64,000 bases of DNA, taken from Nemertoderma westbladi. Its lineage: Eukaryota > Xenacoelomorpha > Nemertodermatida > Nemertodermatidae. The stretch spans positions 1 through 64,000 of the forward strand of contig JAUCBJ010005597.1 of assembly GCA_032718475.1 (NCBI GenBank), read 5' to 3'. Below the pieces are notes generated by a model. That model was not told where the DNA came from and searched no databases. It saw nothing but the letters and a program-made list of their open reading frames with translations. Position numbers and translations under genes: made by a program. This document shows, piece by piece, positions 10,525 to 22,900 of the stretch; within the stretch, counting starts at the first letter, position 1; the number at the start of each line of letters is the position of its first letter.

Positions 10525-12925
10525 CCGAAAAATACTAATATCAAGCAGTTTTGTGTAAAAAAAATGTCAGGTGGGCCTATGATTTTCGACCAAAAAGACC
10601 CACAACATTCAATTTTTGCCTCCGAGAAATCAAAATGTAAAGTTCCATTTGGGAAGACTTAACCCTCCACACCCCTAAATCAAAATGTTACAGCGGCGCA
10701 CCCAATGTTGACGTTGTACAGTACATATCGCATACACCGTCACCATAATATACCTTTTATTCCTGTTAATAATTTTAATTTTAACAATAATTATTCACAC
10801 AAATTGTGATAGGGAACACAACGCATTTGTCATTAATAGACAAGAAGAGTAATATGTTAGGTATGTATGTGTACGATATGCCTCATAAACTACAAAGGTA
10901 TTTAATAATTGAGCAAGTCGTATACTTACTTACCGTCCGTGACTTATTACACATATTATTGCAGTTAATTCAGTTTTAACCTTCCGCCTTGGATTTGGAT
11001 ATACAGCGCACATAAATTTAAGTAATTAAGTTGAACGTCCACTAATAATATATCAAACAGGTGCCGTCCCTACGCCATAGCAATCAGCACACCGCAACGC
11101 CTAATGAAACCATTTCAATGCAAGCATTAGCTGACGGAATCAGTCGCATCCTACTCAATCAAACTAATGGAATAAATAAAATCAAATAAAAATTTTATTT
11201 TAAATATGCACCGTTTAGAATGAGTGGTGGATAAGAATGCACGACACAACTAAGACAAACCAAATTGACATTTAGGATAAATTAAACATTTTCTTGACAT
11301 ACATTTTTGACAATTCCAGGAAATGCTCAACGCAGATGCCATATGAGTTAATTTCAGTAGGGTACCGATAGTGTCATGAAGAGGAATTATTTGTTACAGA
11401 GATCTCGAAATACGTCAATAAATCCGAATGATGTTGTCAATTAGCGATTTGACTTGTGGAGTAGGGACTATGCCGGAAACATTGAGTGCAAGCGCGCTGC
11501 TAATTATACTATTAATGGAGGTTAATCAACCTGAATATCGCATCTATTAATTTATCACGCCGGATCGATCTATTCCCAATATTGCATGTGATGGGTGCGC
11601 TATCAATAATATTTCTAAGAAGGAAATTTACCCGAAATGAAAGAAATTGTGTTAAAGTTTTTAAAGGCAAACCATAAGTAAGCTAATTAGAGTCCAAATT
11701 CAATATGTGTAAGTTCATCACCGCCCATCGATTTGACTGAACATAACTGACCTTGTATCAATCATATCATGATGGGACATTAGTGTTCGAAATAGACGAG
11801 GTGGGTGAACAAATTTTATAATAAAAATAAACCAGGAAACGTATTAGTGGCATAGTTTCAGATATACTGATTATTAACGGATTAATAAAATTATATAAGA
11901 AAACAAAACATATCAAAGTTAGAATCGATAATAATTATTAAAATTAATAGTTATCGACATTTCGGAAACGACCGGTCAAGGTAAAGTTACGAGATTCCAC
12001 CGGGCATTCATTACATTATATCATCACATTATATTGGGCCCTTACAGTTAGTTCGGTTGGGTTGGACTAGTTTTATGGTGATATTATGATAGGAAGATGA
12101 TAGGAACATGGATTATGATTAGCACAGACACTGTTATTAAAATATGCTGTGTGGTGAAGCAAGGAATATATGGAAATTTATTAAAAAAATTAAATATAAC
12201 AATAAATATAACTGATATATATTATTCCACTAGAACAGAAATAGGCATACTGCAGCAATGATAGAACAATTTCATCAATTAACTAATTAAATAATCATGA
12301 CAAAGGAGCAACACAACAATTATTATAGAATATGGAATACATACAATCAATGGGTGTGAAAGCTAAACAGGCAGCAGATAAATATCAACCACTGCTGACG
12401 ACATGTAATGTTAGGTGAGAAGAGCAGATTACAGTGACAGTTAATCTAATCAAAACAATAAACGGGAGTCAATAACGCAGGTTCCAGTATTATTGCATTC
12501 GGCATAGCGTTTACACCCAACTTTAAAGTAATAATAAGACCGAAAATTTACCTTGGTAAACTGCATCCACAGTAGGAGACTAAATTCTAGCAATTACGGT
12601 CGAATAGGCTAGGCTATAAGGCAATATTAGGGATCCATTCTATGGCTTTTAGTTAAAATAACACCCATAAAATGAAATATTGCTCCAAAGGTTTCATCGT
12701 TGGTTTGATAATTATCAGTTTAAACTTTTAGTGTGATAACTTTACACATACGGCTCGAAACTTTATTCCCCCGGGTGATAAACACGAAGCAACATTAATT
12801 GAGTCTGATGTTAGATATGCCACTCAGTACATTACAACAGTAGTTTCATTTCTGACAGTCGATTAGCATATGTCCGAGTAATACTAACAATGCTGAGCTG
12901 ATGATATCAGCATTGTTTATTGTCT

Positions 12926-12961
12926 TCACTTGTTTATTGTCTATAGACAATAAACAAGTGA
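12926..12961. repeat. 36-bp perfect palindrome
   Basis: Left arm TCACTTGTTTATTGTCTA with an exactly complementary right arm and no spacer. A second hairpin (AACAATGCTGA ... TCAGCATTGTT) lies immediately to its left at about 12886-12917. Confidence 0.9.
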
Positions 12962-13353
12962 CAATCATCTCTTTCAAGAAACCGCTTTCACTTTCATTGT
13001 GTCAGAATTATTACTTCCAAGAATATTCTTAAGAAAAAATCGCACGTAATTATAAAATAAATTCAGTTTAATTGAGCTGAATTAAACTCCGAACTTTAAT
13101 TTAACAATACTGTCAAGATAGACCCCCTATTTTACCGTTCTAGTAACATATAATATCATCTGAAGTGTAAAATTGATCATCTATGCTCAAATAAATATTA
13201 CATCATAATATCTCGAAAAACTCAGCTTTGATATATGACTTAAACTTGACAATATGAGAAAAAATGTTGTTATTTAAACCTGAGCCAAAAAGTATTGTTA
13301 AAAGTGATTTTCGGGACCGTTCATAAATAACTTTACTAATAATTGGATTGGAA

Positions 13354-13369
13354 GGGGGGGGGGGGGGGG
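13354..13369. repeat. Poly-G run, 16 bases
   Basis: Uninterrupted G run on the plus strand, one of seven long G or C homopolymers in the window. Confidence 0.95.
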
Positions 13370-13931
13370 TTGTTTAACAAATTCACCAATAGTATTACAT
13401 AATTATGGGTGAGGTCGTGGAGGGGTATTACACATGTATCTTAACACACGATCACTAAAACATTATAATTAATTATTATAATTATAAAAAACACAATAAA
13501 CAATGTCGCAATTTTCACTATTGTCTGAGAAATCCATTTCAGGTTTTGGTGTAATAAAGTTATTGGTCAGAATCACCAAAGAGCTGCACAATTTAGGTTG
13601 AAAATGAGCACATCGAAAGAAAACTCATTAAATGGTTTTGGGGTTACAAAAATTAACTGAAAGAGACATGATGTCATTATCTATGAATGACCCATTAACT
13701 AAATACTTACTGTAATAATAACTAGATGATTAATAATTTTAGTTTGATAATCTGTGGAGAGATTATATCTTTACGGATAAATGGACCAGAGATTTCAAAC
13801 AATACAATCTTCTATCAAATTAGTCCGAAATTGCCGCATTTCTCAAGTTTGGTAAGTTAACGAAGTTTTTACGACACCAACATTGCGTTACTCTCATATC
13901 CGGATCCATTTCGACAAACTTCACACCAACG

Positions 13932-13997
13932 TCACGTCCGCACCTGGAAGTTTCCTGCTTTTGTAATGTACTTGACACCTTTAAATGGTTTGTATTT
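13932..13997 (-). CDS. AP3M: AP-3 mu exon 10 (stop codon)
   Basis: Acceptor TTATTTTTAG, then KYKPFKGVKYITKAGNFQVRT and TGA at 13934-13932. The sequence matches the invariant C terminus of AP-3 mu. Confidence 0.96.
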   Translation of the reverse strand, partial: KYKPFKGVKYITKAGNFQVRT

Positions 13998-16900
13998 CTA
14001 AAAATAAAATAAAACCATGCAGAGTAAGAGACATAATACTCTTAATTCGTTAAATCCGTTAAAAATCCGTTAGTGTTAACGCAATAACGCCAACTATTGC
14101 ATTTAGTCCATAATAACTGCATGGAGAGGACAACTAACAGATCACTATACACCTACATCCAAATGGTATGCCTAGTTAACAGTTCTAGGCGTGTTCTTTA
14201 CAAATAGTGGACCTGCAACTTTGTAATATGTCAGTTTTAACTGATTATAAGACTTAAAAATAATTCAACATGGCCTAAACAAATTCTACATTTGCTATAT
14301 GCTACCACATTGCTATCCTGCTATACGTAGTCAAAACATCTTCAACGAATGGCCTGGTCGATAAATAAATTTATATACTTAGCTAGACTTTAACTAGCAG
14401 ACTTTACCGTGTAATTTGCTAATATTAATAATTCTAAAACCTACCAATTTCGTGCTCTATCGATCCCCATGATAAAATTTGGAAAAGAAATTCCACCAAA
14501 TAATTATATATTACATGGGAAAAAAAGTAGAACTTTCTTTCACTATTCTCGAGGCATTTTATTTACGAGCGTTAGCGACGTTAATAAACGGTCGAGAGAA
14601 TATTGAAAAAAATGTTACGTTTTTTCCCATGAATACGTAATTTTATTCTTAAATTGGAACGTTTTTGTTGCTCAATTATTTAATAAAAGTTATAGAGCGG
14701 TATAGTGTTACAAGAACTGTAATATTAATATTTTACTATATTGCTTTGGCTTCCATAGTTACTCCTGGTGCCGCCTTAACTCGCTGTTAAATAATTTAGT
14801 GTTCTCGAATATTTATTACGTAACTAGATAGCCGGTTAACTACAGAAACTAATATTGGATATTGAGTTCTGTTTTGGAATTCGCCTTGCAGACACTAAAG
14901 TTGCAATAACTTTTTGAGTGTGTGCATGGATTTTGCAGAAATTACGTACTATTCCAATTCGATGCTCTTTCGATATGTAACAAAATTTAAAAAATTTCAC
15001 CGAAAATATTTTATTTTACCTTTTTCGCCGGGAAAAAAGTAAAATCAGTGCAATCCTTTGGGTTTATTTTTTTCCCTAGGGAAAAAAATAACTTTTTCCC
15101 CGAGTTTGGGGTATATATTCGAGCAAAAAGTAACAATTTAAGAATAAAATAATTTTATTTATTATAATATTTTAACAGTAAAAACTAAAAAGTACCATAT
15201 GCGATATTTGTAACCGGTATCGGTATACAGTTTTGGTTCATTACATATTATTTATGTGTATTAAATTGGATTGCACGATAAAACTTACCTCCCCATACAT
15301 ATCTAAACGATTAACCCGCAATCCCGACACTGCTAATTGTTCGATCTTAAAGTGAACAGTTACAATTGGATTGGAATCTGGTAAGGGAACGCCGTGCTGT
15401 AAATTAATCTAAAAAACAATTAGGATTGTTAAATGCACCAAACTGAAGTGACTTCCGGGAAACGCTCCGTCCTATAATTAGACTAGCTACTACAACAATA
15501 TACAATATATTACCAGTTGGTTGGCCAACCGTGAAGGCAGTGATAGTGTTCGGCTGGTCACTCATGGAGAAACAACCGGGTATAGAATATTATACTAAAT
15601 TAATATATTTAAAACTAATAAAGGATAAAGTGGACAAATTTAATGTAGAATAATACAAAGTTAAGGAAACAGATACATCGTGATGGTTTAGACATAAATT
15701 ACAGAAAATATAATCATTATCAAAGCATCTTGTGGGGCGAGCCACGAAGTACGCGAGCTTAGCATACGGGTACCGCCGTCTGTGCTTCGTTTTGTTGTCG
15801 AATGATTGAGGTTACAGACTATCACAGTTGAGATGTCAACGATACACCGCTGGGGGGAGATAACTTCGGGCCTAGGTTGAACTTCTCAACGATACACCAC
15901 TGGGGGGAGATAACTTCGGGCCTAGGTTGAATTTCTAAACGACACGCTACTGGGGGAGAGAACTTCGGGCCTAGGTTGAACTTCTCAACGATACGCTACT
16001 GGGGGAGAGAACTTCGGGCCTAGGTTGAACTTCTCAACGACACGCTACTGGGGGAGAGAACTTCGGGCCTAGGTTGAACTTCTCAACGACACGCTACTGG
16101 GGGAGAGAACTTCGGGCCTAGGTTGAACTTCTCAACGATACGCTACTGGGGGAGAGAACTTCGGGCCCAGGTTGAACTTCTCAACGACACGCTACTGGGG
16201 GAGAGAACTTCGGGCCTAGGTTGAACTTCTCAACGATACGCTACTGGGGGAGAGAACTTCGGGCCTAGGTTGAACTTCTCAACGACACGCTACTGGGGGA
16301 GAGAACTTCGGGCCTAGGTTGAACTTCTCAACGACACGCTACTGGGGGAGAGAACTTCGGGCCTAGGTTGAACTTCTCAACGACACGCTACTGGGGGAGA
16401 GAACTTCGGGCCCAGGTTGAACTTCTCAACGACACGCTACTGGGGGAGAGAACTTCGGGCCTAGGTTGAACTTCTCAACGATACGCTACTGGGGGAGAGA
16501 ACTTCGGGCCCAGGTTGAACTTCTCAACGACACGCTACTGGGGGAGAGAACTTCGGGCCTAGGTTGAACTTCTCAACGATACGCTACTGGGGGAGAGAAC
16601 TTCGGGCCTAGGTTGAACTTCTCAACGACACGCTACTGGGGGAGAGAACTTCGGGCCTAGGTTGAACTTCTCAACGATACGCTACTGGGGGAGAGAACTT
16701 CGGGCCTAGGTTGAACTTCTCAACGACACGCTACTGGGGGAGAGAACTTCGGGCCTAGGTTGAACTTCTCAACGATACGCTACTGGGGGAGAGAACTTCG
16801 GGCCTAGGTTGAACTTCTCAACGACACGCTACTGGGGGAGAGAACTTCGGGCCTAGGTTGAACTTCTCAACGATACGCTACTGGGGGAGAGAACTTCGGG

Positions 16901-19900
16901 CCTAGGTTGAACTTCTCAACGACACGCTACTGGGGGAGAGAACTTCGGGCCTAGGTTGAACTTCTCAACGATACGCTACTGGGGGAGAGAACTTCGGGCC
17001 TAGGTTGAACTTCTCAACGACACGCTACTGGGGGAGAGAACTTCGGGCCTAGGTTGAACTTCTCAACGATACGCTACTGGGGGAGAGAACTTCGGGCCTA
17101 GGTTGAACTTCTCAACGATACGCTACTGGGGGAGAGAACTTCGGGCCCAGGTTGAACTTCTCAACGACACGCTACTGGGGGAGAGAACTTCGGGCCTAGG
17201 TTGAACTTCTCAACGATACGCTACTGGGGGAGAGAACTTCGGGCCTAGGTTGAACTTCTCAACGACACGCTACTGGGGGAGAGAACTTCGGGCCTAGGTT
17301 GAACTTCTCAACGACACGCTACTGGGGGAGAGAACTTCGGGCCTAGGTTGAACTTCTCAACGATACGCCACTGGGGGAGAGAACTTCGGGCCCAGGTTGA
17401 ACTTCTCAACGACACGCTACTGGGGGAGAGAACTTCGGGCCTAGGTTGAACTTCTCAACGATACACCACTGGGGGAGAGAACTTCGGGCCTAGGTCGAAC
17501 TTCTCAACGACACGCTACTGGGGGAGAGAACTTCGGGCCTAGGTTGAACTTCTCAACGACACGCTACTGGGGGAGAGAACTTCGGGCCTAGGTTGAACTT
17601 CTCAACGACACGCTACTGGGGGAGAGAACTTCGGGCCTAGGTTGAACTTCTCAACGACACGCTACTGGGGGAGAGAACTTCGGGCCCAGGTTGAATTTCT
17701 CAACGACACGCCACTGGGGGAGAGAACTTCGGGCCTAGGTTGAACTTCTCAACGACACGCTACTGGGGGAGAGAACTTCGGGCCTAGGTTGAACTTCTCA
17801 ACGATACGCCACTGGGGGAGAGAACTTCGGGCCTAGGTTGAACTTCTCAACGACACGCTACTGGGGGGAGATAACTTCGGGCCTAGGTTGAACTTCTCAA
17901 CGATACGCTACTGGGGGAGAGAACTTCGGGCCTAGGTTGAACTTCTCAACGATACGCCACTGGGGGAGAGAACTTCGGGCCTAGGTTGAACTTCTCAACG
18001 ACACGCTACTGGGGGAGAGAACTTCGGGCCTAGGTTGAACTTCTCAACGATACACCACTGGGGGAGAGAACTTCGGGCCCAGGTTGAACTTCTCAACGAT
18101 ACGCCACTGGGGGAGAGAACTTCGGGCCTAGGTTGAACTTCTCAACGATACGCTACTGGGGGAGAGAACTTCGGGCCTAGGTTGAACTTCTCAACGATAC
18201 GCCACTGGGGGAGAGAACTTCGGGCCTAGGTTGAACTTCTCAACGACACGCTACTGGGGGAGAGAACTTCGGGCCTAGGTTGAATTTCTCAACGACACGC
18301 TACTGGGGGAGAGAACTTCGGGCCTAGGTTGAACTTCTCAACGATACGCTACTGGGGGAGAGAACTTCGGGCCTAGGTTGAATTTCTCAACGACACGCTA
18401 CTGGGGGAGAGAACTTCGGGCCTAGGTTGAATTTCTCAACGACACGCTACTGGGGGAGAGAACTTCGGGCCTAGGTTGAACATCTCAACGACACGCTACT
18501 GGGGGGAGATAACTTCGGGCCTAGGTTGAACTTCTCAACGACACGCTACTGGGGGAGAGAACTTCGGGCCTAGGTTGAACTTCTCAACGATACACCACTG
18601 GGGGAGAGAACTTCGGGCCTAGGTTGAACATCTCAACGACACGCTACTGGGGGGAGATAACTTCGGGCCTAGGTTGAACTTCTCAACGACACGCTACTGG
18701 GGGAGAGAACTTCGGGCCTAGGTTGAACTTCTCAACGATACACCACTGGGGGAGAGAACTTCGGGCCTAGGTTGAACATCTCAACGATACACCACTGGGG
18801 GAGAGAACTTCGGGCCTAGGTTGAACTTCTCAACGATACGCCACTGGGGGAGAGAACTTCGGGCCCAGGTTGAACTTCTCAACGATACGCCACTGGGGGA
18901 GAGAACTTCGGGCCTAGGTTGAATTTCTCAACGACACGCTACTGGGGGAGAGAACTTCGGGCCTAGGTTGAACTTCTCAACGATACGCTACTGGGGGAGA
19001 GAACTTCGGGCCCAGGTTGAACTTCTCAACGATACGCCACTGGGGGAGAGAACTTCGGGCCTAGGTTGAATTTCTCAACGACACGCTACTGGGGGAGAGA
19101 ACTTCGGGCCTAGGTTGAATTTCTCAACGACACGCTACTGGGGGAGAGAACTTCGGGCCTAGGTTGAATTTCTCAACGACACGCTACTGGGGGAGAGAAC
19201 TTCGGGCCTAGGTTGAACTTCTCAACGATACACTACTGGGGGAGAGAACTTCGGGCCTAGGTTGAATTTCTCAACGACACGCTACTGGGGGAGAGAACTT
19301 CGGGCCTAGGTTGAATTTCTCAACGACACGCTACTGGGGGAGAGAACTTCGGGCCTAGGTTGAACTTCTCAACGATACGCTACTGGGGGAGAGAACTTCG
19401 GGCCTAGGTTGAACTTCTCAACGACACGCTACTGGGGGAGAGAACTTCGGGCCTAGGTTGAATTTCTCAACGACACGCTACTGGGGGAGAGAACTTCGGG
19501 CCTAGGTTGAACATCTCAACGACACGCTACTGGGGGGAGATAACTTCGGGCCTAGGTTGAACTTCTCAACGACACGCTACTGGGGGAGAGAACTTCGGGC
19601 CTAGGTTGAACTTCTCAACGATACACCACTGGGGGAGAGAACTTCGGGCCTAGGTTGAACTTCTTAACGACACGCTACTGGGGGAGAGAACTTCGGGCCT
19701 AGGTTGAACTTCTCAACGACACGCTACTGGGGGAGAGAACTTCGGGCCCAGGTTGAATTTCTCAACGACACGCCACTGGGGGAGAGAACTTCGGGCCTAG
19801 GTTGAACTTCTCAACGATACGCTACTGGGGGAGAGAACTTCGGGCCTAGGTTGAACTTCTCAACGACACGCTACTGGGGGAGAGAACTTCGGGCCCAGGT

Positions 19901-22900
19901 TGAATTTCTCAACGACACGCCACTGGGGGAGAGAACTTCGGGCCTAGGTTGAACTTCTTAACGACACGCTACTGGGGGAGAGAACTTCGGGCCTAGGTTG
20001 AACTTCTCAACGACACGCTACTGGGGGAGAGAACTTCGGGCCCAGGTTGAATTTCTCAACGACACGCCACTGGGGGAGAGAACTTCGGGCCTAGGTTGAA
20101 CTTCTCAACGATACGCTACTGGGGGAGAGAACTTCGGGCCTAGGTTGAACTTCTCAACGATACGCCACTGGGGGAGAGAACTTCGGGCCTAGGTTGAACT
20201 TCTCAACGACACGCTACTGGGGGGAGATAACTTCGGGCCTAGGTTGAACTTCTCAACGACACGCTACTGGGGGAGAGAACTTCGGGCCTAGGTTGAACTT
20301 CTCAACGACACGCTACTGGGGGATAGAACTTCGGGCCTAGGTTGAACATCTCAACGATACACCACTGGGGGAGAGAACTTCGGGCCTAGGTTGAACTTCT
20401 CAACGACACGCTACTGGGGGAGAGAACTTCGGGCCTAGGTTGAACTTCTCAACGACACGCTACTGGGGGATAGAACTTCGGGCCTAGGTTGAACATCTCA
20501 ACGATACACCACTGGGGGAGAGAACTTCGGGCCTAGGTTGAACTTCTCAACGATACGCCACTGGGGGAGAGAACTTCGGGCCCAGGTTGAACTTCTCAAC
20601 GATACGCCACTGGGGGAGAGAACTTCGGGCCTAGGTTGAACTTCTCAACGATACGCTACTGGGGGAGAGAACTTCGGGCCTAGGTTGAACTTCTCAACGA
20701 TACGCCACTGGGGGAGAGAACTTCGGGCCTAGGTTGAACTTCTCAACGATACGCTACTGGGGGAGAGAACTTCGGGCCTAGGTTGAACTTCTCAACGATA
20801 CACCACTGGGGGAGAGAACTTCGGGCCCAGGTTGAACTTCTCAACGACACGCTACTGGGGGAGAGAACTTCGGGCCTAGGTTGAATTTCTCAACGACACG
20901 CTACTGGGGGAGAGAACTTCGGGCCTAGGTTGAACTTCTCAACGATACGCCACTGGGGGAGAGAACTTCGGGCTTAGGTTGAACTTCTCAACGATACGCC
21001 ACTGGGGGAGAGAACTTCGGGCCTAGGTTGAACTTCTCAACGATACGCCACTGGGGGAGAGAACTTCGGGCCTAGGTTGAACATCTCAACGACACGCTAC
21101 TGGGGGGAGATAACTTCGGGCCTAGGTTGAACTTCTCAACGACACGCTACTGGGGGGAGATAACTTCGGGCCTAGTTGAACTTCTCAACGACACGCTACT
21201 GGGGGAGAGAACTTCGGGCCTAGGTTGAACTTCTCAACGATACACCACTGGGGGAGAGAACTTCGGGCCTAGGTTGAACATCTCAACGACACGCTACTGG
21301 GGGGAGATAACTTCGGGCCTAGGTTGAACTTCTCAACGACACGCTACTGGGGGAGAGAACTTCGGGCCTAGTTGAACTTCTCAACGACACGCTACTGGGG
21401 GAGAGAACTTCGGGCCTAGGTTGAACTTCTCAACGATACGCCACTGGGGGAGAGAACTTCGGGCCTAGGTTGAACATCTCAACGACACGCTACTGGGGGG
21501 AGATAACTTCGGGCCTAGGTTGAACTTCTCAACGACACGCTACTGGGGGGAGATAACTTCGGGCCTAGTTGAACTTCTCAACGACACGCTACTGGGGGAG
21601 AGAACTTCGGGCCTAGGTTGAACTTCTCAACGATACACCACTGGGGGAGAGAACTTCGGGCCTAGGTTGAACATCTCAACGACACGCTACTGGGGGGAGA
21701 TAACTTCGGGCCTAGGTTGAACTTCTCAACGACACGCTACTGGGGGAGAGAACTTCGGGCTTAGGTTGAACTTCTCAACGATACACCACTGGGGGAGAGA
21801 ACTTCGGGCTTAGGTTGAACTTCTCAACGATACACCACTGGGGAGAGAACTTCGGGCCTAGGTTGAACTTCTCAACGACACGCTACTGGGGGAGAGAACT
21901 TCGGGCCTAGGTTGAACTTCTCAACGATACGCCACTGGGGGAGAGAACTTCGGGCTTAGGTTGAACTTCTCAACGACACGCTACTGGGGGAGATAACTTC
22001 GGGCCTAGGTTGAACTTCTCAACGACACGCTACTGGGGGAGAGAACTTCGGGCTTAGGTTGAACTTCTCAACGATACACCACTGGGGGAGAGAACTTCGG
22101 GCTTAGGTTGAACTTCTCAACGATACACCACTGGGGAGAGAACTTCGGGCCTAGGTTGAACTTCTCAACGATACACCACTGGGGGAGAGAACTTCGGGCT
22201 TAGGTTGAACTTCTCAACGATACGCCACTGGGGGAGAGAACTTCGGGCCCAGGTTGAACATCTCAACGATACGCCACTGGGGGAGAGAACTTCGGGCTTA
22301 GGTTGAACTTCTCAACGACACGCTACTGGGGGAGAGAACTTCGGGCTTAGGTTGAACTTCTCAACGATACACCACTGGGGGAGAGAACTTCGGGCTTAGG
22401 TTGAACTTCTCAACGATACACCACTGGGGAGAGAACTTCGGGCCTAGGTTGAACTTCTCAACGATACACCACTGGGGGAGAGAACTTCGGGCTTAGGTTG
22501 AACTTCTCAACGATACGCCACTGGGGGAGAGAACTTCGGGCCTAGGTTGAACTTCTCAACGATACGCCACTGGGGGAGAGAACTTCGGGCCCAGGTTGAA
22601 CATCTCAACGATACACCACTGGGGAGAGAACTTCGGGCCTAGTTGAACTTCGGCAAGAATGTTTTGGATGTACTAGGCAGGGCGCATCTATAACATAAAT
22701 GGTCGCTAAAAATAAACTCAGGTTATTCTGGAGAGTATTAGTTTTGCGGAGACATTGTCGGATATCTTCGGATCAGCTGTTTGTAGATGTAAATTACTTA
22801 CAGTTCCGGATATCTTTGGGTCAGCTGTTTGTAGATGTAAATTACTTACAGTTCCGGATATCTTTGGGTCAGCTGTTAGTGAATGAGATTTACTTACAGT

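Larger units (their letters stand above)
8913..13931. other. Intergenic downstream of the AP-3 mu gene
   Basis: No convincing gene. It holds the palindromes at 9246, 10497 and 12926, a 35-bp duplication (10085-10153), a degraded copy of the dispersed repeat (about 12410-12500) and a poly-G run (13354-13369). The 3' UTR of the AP-3 mu gene must lie just below 13932; I see no convincing AATAAA close to the stop. Confidence 0.5.
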
